From NCBI RefSeq assembly GCF_051433165.1, contig NZ_JBHMFS010000004.1, forward strand, positions 186,001-250,000: DNA of 64,000 nucleotides. Direction: 5' to 3'. Origin of the DNA: Falsiroseomonas sp051433165. Its GTDB lineage: Bacteria > Pseudomonadota > Alphaproteobacteria > Acetobacterales > Acetobacteraceae. The notes beneath the pieces were generated by a model that was not told the DNA's origin, ran no database searches, and saw nothing but the letters and a program-made list of their open reading frames with translations. The position numbers and the translations under genes are program-made. The first letter of the stretch is position 1, and each line of letters begins with the position of its first letter. This document shows, piece by piece, positions 8,496 through 17,131 of the stretch.

Positions 8496-9741
8496 TCGGC
8501 GCGCCGGTCTCGTCCGCCCCGGTCTCGCCCGCCCCGGTCTCGCCCGCCTGGGGCTGCACGCCATAGGGGGCGACCAGTGCCCAGATATGCGGCGGCACCA
8601 TGTGCTTCAGCCGCGCCGGAAGCTGCCGGCGCAGATGCAGCACGGTCTCGACCGCCTTCATCTCGACGCGCGCGCGCGCGAATTCCAGACCGCGCGGGCC
8701 GATGCGCGGCATCAGCCAGCCGACGATGCCGCGCAGGAAGTTGGGCATGCGCCGTAGCGGCAGGCCGCCAGCGGCACGTTCGGTATTTGCGAGGAAGCCG
8801 CGCACCGCACCGGCGCGTTTGCCGGCGCTGCCGGGTGCGCTGGTGACGACCTCGTCCCCCAGCAGCGCCAGCAGTTCCGCCCCGCGCGCATTCCGTACCA
8901 GCAGCCACTGATCGCCTTCGCCTGCCATGTAGCCCACGGTGATGTCGGCCAAAACATTGGTGTAGTCGACGCAGCTGCGGCAGGTGAGGGGGAAGAAATC
9001 GCCGGGCAATTGGCTGATCGGCAGTTGCAGGAAGGGGATTTCTCGAATTCGCCCATCGGCGAAGCGCAGCTCCACATGGTAGTCGGCGCGGAACTCCAGA
9101 TAGGTGATGCTGGCGGGGTCAGCGTCCAGCAGCGCCAGGAACTGGTGGAAGTTTTCGGTGGTGGTGTTGTCGGAACACGGCGTGCCGATGACGTAAAGGC
9201 GCTCCAGCCCCAGCCCCGCCTCCAGCGCCCGCAGCGCATAGACCTGGCAGGGGATGCCGATGATTGCCAAGCGCTTGTGGCCGGCCGCGCGGGCCGGTTC
9301 CAGCAGCGCCAGCAGCGGGGCGTAGCCCATCCGCATGCCGCGGCACTGCGCCATGCCCTCCGGCTTCGTCACCAGCACCGGCACGGGGCGCCATTTGTCG
9401 TCCGGGTCGGGGGCCATGGTCAACACGGCATCCACCGCGCCGGCCCCCAGCAGCTTCTCGGCCAGCCGAGTGGTGATGCCGGTCCATTGCGCGCCGGGGC
9501 GCGGCGCGGCCAGCCGCGCCCGCAACATCTGGCGGAACGGGCCGAAATGCAGCTCGTCCGGCCGGGACGGATCTCGCGCTCGGCCATGCACCTGGGCTTC
9601 CAGCCGCGCATAATCCGGCTGGATGAACTGGCAGGCCCGCCCGCAGGCCTTGGCGTCCGCCATGCGGGAGACGCCGCAATCCGTACACAGCCCGCGCGGC
9701 GCCGCAGGGCCGAGCACCGGCACCTGCACCGCCGCATTCAT
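8455..9741 (-). CDS. Coenzyme F420 hydrogenase/dehydrogenase beta-subunit family reductase (FrhB/BciB-like)
   Basis: 428-residue iron-sulfur flavoenzyme of the FrhB_FdhB family. This family includes F420-dependent enzymes and the ferredoxin-dependent chlorophyll reductases BciB (8-vinyl reductase) and HCAR. N-terminal cysteines CTDCG...CGRACQFI and the central IGIPCQVYALRAL, IGTPCSDNT and FPLTCRSCVDYTN supply candidate cluster ligands. The C-terminal 40 residues include a GETGA repeat (see 8504-8548) and look disordered. It lies 3 bases downstream of an RraA-family gene on the same strand. A BciB role is possible if the organism makes bacteriochlorophyll, but no photosynthesis gene is in the window, so the substrate is left open. 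Confidence 0.82.
   Translation of the reverse strand: MNAAVQVPVLGPAAPRGLCTDCGVSRMADAKACGRACQFIQPDYARLEAQVHGRARDPSRPDELHFGPFRQMLRARLAAPRPGAQWTGITTRLAEKLLGAGAVDAVLTMAPDPDDKWRPVPVLVTKPEGMAQCRGMRMGYAPLLALLEPARAAGHKRLAIIGIPCQVYALRALEAGLGLERLYVIGTPCSDNTTTENFHQFLALLDADPASITYLEFRADYHVELRFADGRIREIPFLQLPISQLPGDFFPLTCRSCVDYTNVLADITVGYMAGEGDQWLLVRNARGAELLALLGDEVVTSAPGSAGKRAGAVRGFLANTERAAGGLPLRRMPNFLRGIVGWLMPRIGPRGLEFARARVEMKAVETVLHLRRQLPARLKHMVPPHIWALVAPYGVQPQAGETGAGETGADETGAPIKPPPAASADRVG
8504..8548 (+). repeat. 3 x 15-bp tandem direct repeat inside the FrhB-like gene
   Basis: Three consecutive 15-base units (CCGGTCTCGTCCGCC, then two copies of CCGGTCTCGCCCGCC). On the minus strand they encode the peptide repeat GETGAGETGADETGA near the C-terminus of the FrhB-like protein. 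The unit is a multiple of three, so copy-number slippage would keep frame. Confidence 0.85.
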
Positions 9742-9744
9742 GCC

Positions 9745-10419
9745 TCAGACGCCCTCGCAGCCCAGCTTGCGCAGCGTGGCATCCACCCAGGCGCGGTCGA
9801 CGGTGCCGGCCTCGATTTCCGCCATCTGCTTGCCCTCGGCGGCGTGCTTCGCCTCGGTCGCGATGCAGACCGTCTCGGCATCGGCGTAGGGGACGGAGAC
9901 GAAGCCGTCCTCGTCACCCAGAATCATGTCGCCCGGCTCGATCACCAGGCCCTCGAAGCCGATGGCGACGTTGATCTCGCCTGGGCCGTCCTTGTAGGGG
10001 CCGCGATGGGTGATGCCGGCGGCGTAGACGGGGAAGGGCTGCTTCGCCAGCGCGCCGCTGTCGCGGATGGCGCCGTTGATGACGATGCCGCCCAGCTTGC
10101 GGCGCACCATCTGCGCCAGCATCAGCTCCCCGATGATGGCATTGGTCAGGTCGCCACCGGCATCCACCACTACCACGTCGCCGGCCTCGGCCATGTCGAT
10201 CGCCTTGTGGACCATCAAATTGTCACCGGGGCGGCAGCGCACGGTAAACGCCGGGCCGGCCATCACGCCGCCCTGGTGCATCGGCCGCAGGCGCGGGCCG
10301 GCGGCGAAGATGCGGGACATGCTGTCGGAGACATTGGCGACGGGCAGCTTGCGGAAGCGCTCAACCAGCGCGGGGGCCACGGCGCGGGCGCGCGGCAGGA
10401 TGCGGAAACCGACGGGCAT
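9745..10419 (-). CDS. RraA-family aldolase (HMG/CHA aldolase-like)
   Basis: 224-residue member of the RraA/MenG-like fold, which contains class II pyruvate aldolases (4-hydroxy-4-methyl-2-oxoglutarate / 4-carboxy-4-hydroxy-2-oxoadipate aldolase) as well as the RNase E inhibitor RraA. Seen: the D-x-G-G region VVVVDAGGDLTNAIIGELM and the active-site INGAIRDSGAL (the G-x20-R-D pattern of metal-dependent aldolases). The start ATG at 10419 has GGAG 9 bases upstream. Length and motif fit an aldolase better than true RraA (about 160 residues). It forms a two-gene unit with the FrhB-like reductase 3 bases downstream. A second, distinct RraA-family gene is at 18728. Confidence 0.85.
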   Translation of the reverse strand: MPVGFRILPRARAVAPALVERFRKLPVANVSDSMSRIFAAGPRLRPMHQGGVMAGPAFTVRCRPGDNLMVHKAIDMAEAGDVVVVDAGGDLTNAIIGELMLAQMVRRKLGGIVINGAIRDSGALAKQPFPVYAAGITHRGPYKDGPGEINVAIGFEGLVIEPGDMILGDEDGFVSVPYADAETVCIATEAKHAAEGKQMAEIEAGTVDRAWVDATLRKLGCEGV

Positions 10420-10558
10420 GGGCGTTTCTCCAGGCGGGACTTTTTCCTCGCCTACAGGCGGGGCGCGGCGGCGGCAAGGTGGCTGCGCGCGGCTTTGTCA
10501 TGGGGGATGTGCGCGGCGCGGCCCCATCTGCCGCTGCGGCAACAGAAGGAGAGCCACC

Positions 10559-10993
10559 ATGGCGAGCATTTCACGCAGCGGTTCCGCCCATTGGGAAGGT
10601 GGCGGCAAGGATGGCACCGGTCAGGTCTCGACCCAATCCGGCGTGCTGAAGCAGGCGCCCTACGGCTTCAACACCCGCTTCGCCGAGGGCCCCGGCACCA
10701 ACCCGGAGGAACTGATCGCCGCCGCCCATGCCGGCTGCTTCACCATGGCGCTGGCCTTCCAACTGGCCGGCGCCGACCTCAAGGCGACCAGCCTGGACAC
10801 CACCGCCAAGGTGGGCATGGACCAGGTGGAGGGCGGCTGGAAGATCGCCCGCGTGGCACTGACGCTGAAGGCCCGCGTGCCGGGCTGCGACGAGGCCACC
10901 TTCCGCAAGCTGGCGGAAACGGCCAAGGCGAACTGCCCGGTTTCCAAGGTGCTGAACGCCGAGATCACACTGGATGCGACGCTGGAGAACTAG
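10559..10993 (+). CDS. osmC: OsmC family peroxiredoxin
   Basis: 144-residue organic hydroperoxide reductase of the OsmC/Ohr superfamily, which reduces organic peroxides in the cytoplasm using a cysteine pair. Both catalytic cysteines are visible in their motifs: AHAGCFTMALAFQL and ANCPVSKVLNAEI. Overall length and the N-terminal ARSGSAHWEGG-like strand (here SRSGSAHWEGGGKDG) match the OsmC subgroup. The ATG at 10559 follows AGAAGGAGAG by 5 bases. It is monocistronic: divergent from the RraA-family gene and followed by a long hairpin. Confidence 0.93.
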   Translation: MASISRSGSAHWEGGGKDGTGQVSTQSGVLKQAPYGFNTRFAEGPGTNPEELIAAAHAGCFTMALAFQLAGADLKATSLDTTAKVGMDQVEGGWKIARVALTLKARVPGCDEATFRKLAETAKANCPVSKVLNAEITLDATLEN

Positions 10994-11056
10994 AGCAATT
11001 TCCGTTCTGACTGAACCAGTTTGGACGGATTGTTTGCCCTGAATTTAATACCCTAT

Positions 11057-11096
11057 GGAGCGCGAGATTGATCTGAGAGGATCGATCTCGCGCTCC
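11057..11096. terminator. 17-bp stem hairpin between osmC and autotransporter
   Basis: GGAGCGCGAGATTGATC (11057-11073), loop TGAGAG, GATCGATCTCGCGCTCC (11080-11096): a 17-bp stem with one G-T wobble. It lies between two convergent genes, so it can act as a bidirectional terminator even though no T-run follows. The preceding 65 bases, starting AGAGCAATTTCCGTTCTGAC just after the osmC stop, resemble the extragenic elements dispersed in many alphaproteobacterial genomes (from memory, unverified). Confidence 0.6.
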
Positions 11097-11241
11097 AGCC
11101 TGGATTCTTCACGACAACCGCTGCCCCGGGCGCAAGCCGCTGATTTCGCGAAATTTTTTTGCGATCGCCGACTTTGAAACCGGCGGCTCGGCCACCGCCG
11201 TGGATTGGCCTGCGTCAGGACAACCCGGCGCATGATCCGGG

Positions 11242-13506
11242 CTAGAAGCGGCCAGTGAACCGCATTGTGCCCTGATGCGCGGTGTAGCGATCATCGCGCC
11301 ACTGGTAGTCATACACGGCCTCAAGTGACCATGTGTGCGCGGCGCAAGCGCAGGACAGCAGCGTGAGACCAGCGCCGACGTTGTAAGTGTTGGCCGACGT
11401 GCTCAATCCCGGTGCCGTGAAGCTCGGCGATCCCGCTGCGACGAAGGACGCCGTATTCGTCATCGTCGGATTGTTCAACGCCCTGAGCCAATTGGCGTGA
11501 ACCTCGGGAACGATGCGCGAGGTTCCATGCACGAAGGGGCGCTCGACCTTCAGACCGACGACGGATTCAAGGAAGTCGTAGCTCTGGGACCGCACACGCA
11601 GTCCGATGTCGCCGGCACCGGACTCCGTGTAGCCGTCAACGTCCACATGGGTGTACTGGAGCGAAGCCCGCGGCGTGACGATGAAGCCGTTCGTCGCCCA
11701 CCGATATCCGCCCCCGATGGAGGTGGTGTAGTCCTGGCCGTTGTAATCTGCCTCGGCCCTGCGCTGCACGCCGGTGAAGGAGATGTTGCGGACACCCGTG
11801 TAGCCGTTCAGGCCAAGCGATGCATCGGCGTGGGCAAACCACGGCCCGGCCTCGTGCACGACGTAAACGGTACCGCGGTAGCTGTCGAACTTGGTCTCCG
11901 CGCTGCCGCTGCCGAAGGTCTGCCCGTCGATCCCGCTCCTGGCATAGCCGAGGCCGAATCCGACGCGGGTATTGGCGCCTGCGGGTACGTCGTAACCGAT
12001 CATCGCGCCAACGATGCTGGTGTCGTAGCCGGACATCCCATCGCGGGCGCCTTGCCGGCCCGTATAGCCGAATCCCTTCAGCCACCATCCGCTGCGCTGA
12101 TCTTCCCGGCAGCCGCTGACCTCAGGTTCCTCCAGGCTGATGGGGCCGCACAGGATATTGTCGATGCGCGACAGCAGCAGGCCCTGGAACTGCCTGGTGC
12201 CCTGGAAGGTGACCAGCGGCGCTGCAAGGATGGGCGCGGCGGGGGCGAGCTGCGCCACAGCGTCGACGACCTGCTTCGGATCGGAGAATGCGTTGAGCGC
12301 CGGCAGGACCACCGCCGTTATGTCAGCATCCGGAGGCGCGGTGGGTGAGGCGGCAACGGCCAGAAGAACCGGGACCACGGGAGCGGCCACGGGGACGTTC
12401 GGGGGAAGCGCCACGCCGGGCGGCGGCTGGATCGGCACCAGCACGGGGATCCCCGTCGTCTCGATCACCACCTCGCCGGCAATCGTCCCCGCGAGCGGCA
12501 CGGCGGAGAATGTGTAAAGCGGGTTTGTCGGGTTCTGTACGGTGACCGCGACCACGCTCCCGTCCGTCCCGCTCTGCACCGTGCCAGCGCGTGTCTGGAT
12601 GATGTTGAAGCGCGTCCCGACCGGGATGAAGGACGTTTGTGGAACGGTGACATTGACCTGAAGTGCAGGGCCGAGGTTTGTCGCGCCGACCGGCCGGATG
12701 TTGCCGTAGACCGTCGGGCTGGCCAGCGTCGTGTGGACGACGCCGCCCGGACCGCCATTCGCAATCGTCAGGGCGCCATCGACATTCAGCGTGTTGCGGC
12801 CGAGCGAGAATGAAAATGCGTTCGCCGCGCCGGTGATCGTGCCGGTGACACCGGCGAGGTTCGTTCCTCCGATGACATTGATCGCGCGCAACCCCACCGC
12901 GCCGCCCACGGCACCATCGAGAACGCTGCCGCCACCGAGTGACAGTGTGCCGGTATTGGCGCCGGCCGTGGTGGTGAGAGCGCCAATCAGGACTGAGTTC
13001 GGGGCGAGGCCGATGAAGCCATCACCTGCGAAATTCGTCGCCGTGATGTTGATGGAGCCACTGTTGAAGTTGACCGCGCCCGTGCCGACCACATCCAGCG
13101 TCGTCGCGAATACCGGGCCCAGGAAGTTCACGGTGGTGCCGGCATTGCCTGCGAAAATGCTCCGCAGAAAAGGCCCGCCAGGCTGTGTAACGCCGACAGC
13201 GCCAAAGACGTTCGAACTGCTGTTGAAGACGATGTTGCCCTGGCTGGAGGCGGCAGTCGAAACGGCGACGCTTCCGGCGAGCGGGGGGTCGTTGAGCGTG
13301 AAGATATCGGTCCGAGGGCCGCCCGGGACGCCCACACTCAAGGTTCCCGTGGTGCCTGAAGCGGACATGTCGACGCCACCCAGCGCGCCGGCGGCGCTGA
13401 GCGGGATTATGCCTGGCCCGACAGCGGTCTGCCGCTGCGCCAGACTTGGCGAAATCAATGCAACGCTCGTAGCCGAAACCGTAAGCAATAATAGCCGTTT
13501 TTTCAC
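11242..13506 (-). CDS. Autotransporter outer-membrane beta-barrel protein
   Basis: 754-residue type V secreted protein. An N-terminal Sec signal (KKRLLLLTVSATSVALISP, cleaved near SLAQ) is followed by a passenger of about 350 residues, rich in G, T, N and V and poor in charged residues (beta-helix-like). A proline-rich linker (near residues 360-410) and an autotransporter barrel (about 490-754) follow, ending in the aromatic TGRF expected for BAM recognition. Two cysteine pairs occur near CGPISLEEPEVSGC and SCACAAH. The GTG start at 13506 is set by GGAGGA five bases upstream; a TTG at 13518 contains that Shine-Dalgarno and is rejected. Base composition looks less GC-rich than its neighbours, suggesting separate origin. 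Function unknown; adhesin-like at best. Confidence 0.88.
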   Translation of the reverse strand: MKKRLLLLTVSATSVALISPSLAQRQTAVGPGIIPLSAAGALGGVDMSASGTTGTLSVGVPGGPRTDIFTLNDPPLAGSVAVSTAASSQGNIVFNSSSNVFGAVGVTQPGGPFLRSIFAGNAGTTVNFLGPVFATTLDVVGTGAVNFNSGSINITATNFAGDGFIGLAPNSVLIGALTTTAGANTGTLSLGGGSVLDGAVGGAVGLRAINVIGGTNLAGVTGTITGAANAFSFSLGRNTLNVDGALTIANGGPGGVVHTTLASPTVYGNIRPVGATNLGPALQVNVTVPQTSFIPVGTRFNIIQTRAGTVQSGTDGSVVAVTVQNPTNPLYTFSAVPLAGTIAGEVVIETTGIPVLVPIQPPPGVALPPNVPVAAPVVPVLLAVAASPTAPPDADITAVVLPALNAFSDPKQVVDAVAQLAPAAPILAAPLVTFQGTRQFQGLLLSRIDNILCGPISLEEPEVSGCREDQRSGWWLKGFGYTGRQGARDGMSGYDTSIVGAMIGYDVPAGANTRVGFGLGYARSGIDGQTFGSGSAETKFDSYRGTVYVVHEAGPWFAHADASLGLNGYTGVRNISFTGVQRRAEADYNGQDYTTSIGGGYRWATNGFIVTPRASLQYTHVDVDGYTESGAGDIGLRVRSQSYDFLESVVGLKVERPFVHGTSRIVPEVHANWLRALNNPTMTNTASFVAAGSPSFTAPGLSTSANTYNVGAGLTLLSCACAAHTWSLEAVYDYQWRDDRYTAHQGTMRFTGRF

Positions 13507-13510
13507 AGAT

Positions 13511-13516
13511 TCCTCC
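13511..13516 (-). promoter_or_regulatory. Shine-Dalgarno GGAGGA setting the autotransporter GTG start
   Basis: On the minus strand GGAGGA precedes GTGAAAAAACGG by four bases. It decides the start at 13506 over the in-frame TTG at 13518. Confidence 0.75.
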
Positions 13517-13518
13517 AA

Positions 13519-14362
13519 AACTTTACAAATGCAGGATGCGCCGCGACTTGCGGTATTTTGATCCGACGAGAGACGTCGCCCCTATTTTATAGGCCTGAAG
13601 CAAATTCATTTTCAACGTAGTTCCAGCATAGATTCCGAGATGACTTGGCCAGCATCGTTGGTGTCTACACTACTGCGGCATGCGTCGGATCGATCCCGGA
13701 AAATTGCCTTTCCGGTTGCCGTGCCCGCCACGCAAATTCTGCGCCGCCCCCGCCTTTATTTCCGCCAGGCCGATCATTGCCCGCTTCGACTGGTGGGCTT
13801 GCTCAGGCAGGTGTTTGCCTGCCCGCCCTGGCCTTCGAGTTCCGGGAGCGCTTCCCGCGCCGGCTTGCCGGCAATGCTGCGCCAACAAGTTGCAGAAAAT
13901 ATAAGCGGGGTTGGCGATGGCGCATTTCTGCGTGCGGCCGCTGAGAGTCTGTTTCGAACCGCCTACGGAACGTGCGGTGCGGCCCAGCAGGGTATCGATG
14001 AAGACTGGCTGATGTGGCGCCTGCGAGACGCCATGCCGCGGCGTTCGGCCCGGCGGGTTGGTCAGTTCGGTCCGCTGCGGCTGATCAAGCTTGCCGCCAT
14101 TGTCGAGTTGACTGTCCCGCATGTTCATCTGACCAGCGGGGCACCGCCCCGCCACGCGCTGTCCGTTCAACCCTCAACGCCGCACCCCAAATGAACCAGC
14201 CCAACGCCAAAGCACGGCGCGACAACCCATGCCGGTATGTCAGAACATTCCCGCCTGTCTGCCCTCATGCATGACTGAGGCTAGCCTCCCGGCCGAAGCA
14301 GCCGGCTGAGCGGCCGAATGGCCGCCGGTTCGTCAGGCGAGCCAGGCCCCCGGCGCCTGAGG
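13519..14362. other. Gene-poor interval of about 840 bases
   Basis: No convincing gene. Overlapping open frames exist on both strands (for example 13640-14194 plus and 13670-14170 minus), but none has a good ribosome-binding site or a recognisable motif. The first 130 bases upstream of the autotransporter are AT-richer than anything nearby and presumably carry its promoter. A small perfect hairpin GCGGCC-GAAT-GGCCGC lies at 14310-14325, near the 3' end of the leftward dehydrogenase gene. The interval could be a decayed mobile element or lost gene, but I cannot identify a parent. Confidence 0.5.
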
Positions 14363-15310
14363 TCAGATGATGGGCGTCAGAAGCGGGCGCCCATCGAGCT
14401 GCGCTTCCAGATTCTCCCGCATCAGCCGGCCCATGTCCTTCCGCGTCTCCACCGTGCCGCTGGCCGCGTGCGGCTGCAGCACGACGTGCGGGAAGGTCAG
14501 GAATTCCTGGTCGATCGCCGGCTCGTTCAGGAATACGTCCAGCCCCGCCGCGCCAATCCGGCCTTCCCGCAACGCCCCCAGCAGCGCCGCCTCATTCACC
14601 ACCGTGCCGCGGGAGACGTTGACGAAAACCACCCCTGGCTTCAGTGCCGCGATCGCCGCGCGATCCACAAGCCCGCGCGTGGCGGCACCGCCGGCGGCGG
14701 AGACGCAGAAGACATCCACCTTCGGGGCCAGCGCCGCCGGGTTGGGGTAGTAGGTATAAGCAACACCCGGTTGCGGGCTGCGGCCGGAATAGCTGATCTC
14801 CATGCCGAAGGCCGCCGCCCGCTTCGCGATCGCCTTGCCGATGCGCCCAAGCCCCACGATTCCCAGCCGCTTGCCCCAGACCCGCGTGGTCAGCGGCATG
14901 GCGCCCTTCGTCTGCCAGGACCCGTCCCGCACCCAGGCCTCGCCCAGCCGCAGGTTCCGCGCCGCGGCCAGCATCAGCATCATGGCCATGTCGGCCACTT
15001 CCTCGGTCAGCACGTCCGGCGTGTTGGTCACATGGATGCCGCGGGCGCGCGCCGCCTCCAGGTCGATGGCGTCCACGCCCACGCCGTAGCAGGCAATGAT
15101 CCGCGTCAGCGGCAGCGCATCCATCAGCGCGGCATCGGCGCCGATTTCGCCCTTGGTGCAGATGGCGATGATGCTGTCGCGCCCGGCCTCCAGCATCGCC
15201 GCCTGGTCCGGCGCCTGCCAGTAATGGTGCAGGGTGAAGCGCTCGGCGAGTGCCGCAAAATCCCAATCGGGCAATTCGCCCACCACCAGCAGCCCCGGCT
15301 TGTCCGACAT
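14363..15310 (-). CDS. D-2-hydroxyacid dehydrogenase (NAD(P)-dependent)
   Basis: 315-residue oxidoreductase of the D-isomer-specific 2-hydroxyacid dehydrogenase family (GyaR/glyoxylate-hydroxypyruvate reductase-like), interconverting a 2-keto acid and D-2-hydroxy acid. The Rossmann motif is GIVGLGRIGKAIAKR. The catalytic Arg lies in FCVSAAGGAATRGLVD (here in a divergent context), with VNVSRGTVVNEAAL, the Glu in GLDVFLNEPAI and the catalytic His in VLQPHAASGT. The ATG at 15310 gives MSDKPGLLVVGELPDWDF, a normal family N-terminus. It is divergent from the SDR gene, with 46 bases between starts, so both probably respond to the same signal. Confidence 0.9.
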   Translation of the reverse strand: MSDKPGLLVVGELPDWDFAALAERFTLHHYWQAPDQAAMLEAGRDSIIAICTKGEIGADAALMDALPLTRIIACYGVGVDAIDLEAARARGIHVTNTPDVLTEEVADMAMMLMLAAARNLRLGEAWVRDGSWQTKGAMPLTTRVWGKRLGIVGLGRIGKAIAKRAAAFGMEISYSGRSPQPGVAYTYYPNPAALAPKVDVFCVSAAGGAATRGLVDRAAIAALKPGVVFVNVSRGTVVNEAALLGALREGRIGAAGLDVFLNEPAIDQEFLTFPHVVLQPHAASGTVETRKDMGRLMRENLEAQLDGRPLLTPII

Positions 15311-15356
15311 CGCGTTTCCCCGCATTTTCGCCCCGCATGAAGGGCAGGAGGCGAGA

Positions 15357-16124
15357 ATGACGCAAGGGCTGTTCGACCTGAAGGGGCGCCGGGTGCTGAT
15401 CACCGGCTCCAGCCGCGGCATCGGCTTTGCCCTGGCCCGGGGCCTCGGCCAGGCCGGCGCCAGCGTGGTGCTGAACGGGCGCGACCCGGAGGTGCTGGCG
15501 GAGGCCACCCGCACTTTGTCCGCGGAGGGTCTGGACGTCACCGAGGCCGGCTTCGACGTGACCGACCCGCATGCGCTGGATGCCGCCATCGCCGAGATCG
15601 AGACGCGCCTCGGCCCGATCGAGGTGCTGGTGAACAATGCCGGCATCAACCGCCGCTTCCCCGCCGTCTCCGTCACGCCCGAAACCTTCCGGGAGGTGAT
15701 GTCCACCAATGTTGAGGCCGTGTTCTTCATGGCCCAGGCTGTCGCCAGGCGGATGCTGGAACGCGGGCATGGCAAGATCATCAACATCGCCAGCGTTCAG
15801 TCCGAACTGGGCCGCGCCACCATATCCCCCTACGCGACCAGCAAGGGCGCGGTGCGGATGATGACACGCACGCTGTGTGCCGAATGGGCCAAGGGCGGCA
15901 TCCAGGTGAATGCCGTGGCGCCAGGCTACTTCGCCACGGACCTGACCAAGCCGCTGGTGGATGACCCGAAGTTCACCGAATGGCTGTGCCAGCGCGTGCC
16001 GGCCGGGCGCTGGGGCAAAGTGGAGGAGCTGGTGGGGGCGACGGTGTTCCTGGCCTCCCGCGGCTCGGATTTCGTCAATGGGCACCTGCTGTATGTGGAT
16101 GGCGGGATGACGGCGGTGGTCTGA
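15357..16124 (+). CDS. SDR family oxidoreductase (gluconate 5-dehydrogenase-like)
   Basis: 255-residue classical short-chain dehydrogenase, resembling gluconate 5-dehydrogenase (IdnO/Ga5DH). The cofactor motif is TGSSRGIG (residues 17-24), then LVNNAGINRR, the catalytic Ser in IASVQSELGR, and Tyr/Lys in YATSKGAV. The last residues (FVNGHLLYVDGGMTAVV) are typical. The ATG at 15357 has AGGAGG five bases upstream. It starts a rightward series of catabolic genes (to 19444) and probably oxidises or reduces a sugar acid whose keto product is handled downstream. Confidence 0.91.
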   Translation: MTQGLFDLKGRRVLITGSSRGIGFALARGLGQAGASVVLNGRDPEVLAEATRTLSAEGLDVTEAGFDVTDPHALDAAIAEIETRLGPIEVLVNNAGINRRFPAVSVTPETFREVMSTNVEAVFFMAQAVARRMLERGHGKIINIASVQSELGRATISPYATSKGAVRMMTRTLCAEWAKGGIQVNAVAPGYFATDLTKPLVDDPKFTEWLCQRVPAGRWGKVEELVGATVFLASRGSDFVNGHLLYVDGGMTAVV

Positions 16125-16144
16125 GGCCCGGTACCCGACGGCCT

Positions 16145-17131
16145 GTGCCTGACTGCCTGATCATCCAGCCGATTCATGCGGCAGGCCTGGAGCGGCTGCG
16201 TGCGGGCGGCGTCACCCCGCGTTTCGCCACGGCGCCGGACATGGCGACCGTGGCGCGCGAACTGCCCGGCTGCGTCGCCGCCATCACCCGCAGCGCCGGG
16301 CTGGATGCGGCGGCGATGCGGGCGGCGCCGAGCCTGCGCGTCATCGCCAACCACGGCGTCGGCACGAATGAGATCGATCTGATGGAGGCCGCCGCACTCG
16401 GCATCCTCGCCATCTTCACGCCCACCGCCAATGCCCGTTCGGTGGCGGAGCATGCCGTGGCGCTGACGCTGGCGCTGGCGCGCAAGGTGATCCCGGCCGA
16501 TGCCGCGGTGCGTGGCCTCGATTGGCGGCTGCGCTACGAGGCGCAGATGATGGAACTGCACGGCCGCACCCTGGGCCTGGCCGGCTTTGGCACCATCGGC
16601 CGCATGGTCGGCGCCATGGCGCGGAATGGCTTCGGCATGAAGCTGCTGGTCTTCTCCCCCGGTGTCTCCAACGCCGTGCTGGTGGAGGCGGGGGCGGAGC
16701 GTGCGCCGACGCTTCAGGCGCTGCTGTCCCGCGCCGATGTCGTCTCCCTGCACCGCCCGCTGCGCCCCGACACCCGCCACATGATCGACGCCGCCGCGCT
16801 GACCTGCATGCAGCCGCATGCGCTGCTGGTGAACACGGCGCGCGGCGCCCTGATAGACGGCCAGGCGCTGGCCGCGGCGCTGCGGGCTGGCACCATCGCC
16901 GGCGCCGCGATCGATGTGTTCGAGACGGAACCGGCCCCTGCCACGGACCCGATCCTCGGCGCCCCCAACACCGTGCTCGCCCCGCATATCGGCGGCGTGA
17001 CCGAACAGGCAATGCGGGAGACGGCGCTGCAATGCGCCGCGCAGATACTGGACGTTCTCGCCGGCCGCCGCCCGCCCCACCTGGTCCAGCCCGAAATATG
17101 GGACCGACGCCGCATGGAGACCGCCGCATGA
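16145..17131 (+). CDS. 2-hydroxyacid dehydrogenase (phosphoglycerate dehydrogenase-like)
   Basis: 328-residue D-isomer-specific 2-hydroxyacid dehydrogenase, a different paralogue from the one at 14363. Visible motifs: ANHGVGTNEIDL, the nucleotide-binding GLAGFGTIGRMVGAMAR, the catalytic Arg region VSLHRPLRPDTRHMID, NTARGALIDGQAL, Glu in DVFETEPAP and the catalytic His in LAPHIGGVT. The start is taken as GTG 16145, giving a normal N-terminus (PDCLIIQPIHAAGLERL); there is no strong Shine-Dalgarno. The stop overlaps the next start (ATGA), so it is coupled to the FAH-family hydrolase. Confidence 0.9.
   Translation: MPDCLIIQPIHAAGLERLRAGGVTPRFATAPDMATVARELPGCVAAITRSAGLDAAAMRAAPSLRVIANHGVGTNEIDLMEAAALGILAIFTPTANARSVAEHAVALTLALARKVIPADAAVRGLDWRLRYEAQMMELHGRTLGLAGFGTIGRMVGAMARNGFGMKLLVFSPGVSNAVLVEAGAERAPTLQALLSRADVVSLHRPLRPDTRHMIDAAALTCMQPHALLVNTARGALIDGQALAAALRAGTIAGAAIDVFETEPAPATDPILGAPNTVLAPHIGGVTEQAMRETALQCAAQILDVLAGRRPPHLVQPEIWDRRRMETAA

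Noticed and set aside
13640..14194. 184-codon plus-strand frame in the gene-poor interval, possible transposase remnant
   Set aside because: No ribosome site, no DDE or helix-turn-helix motif and no terminal inverted repeats were recognised; overlapping frames exist in other phases.
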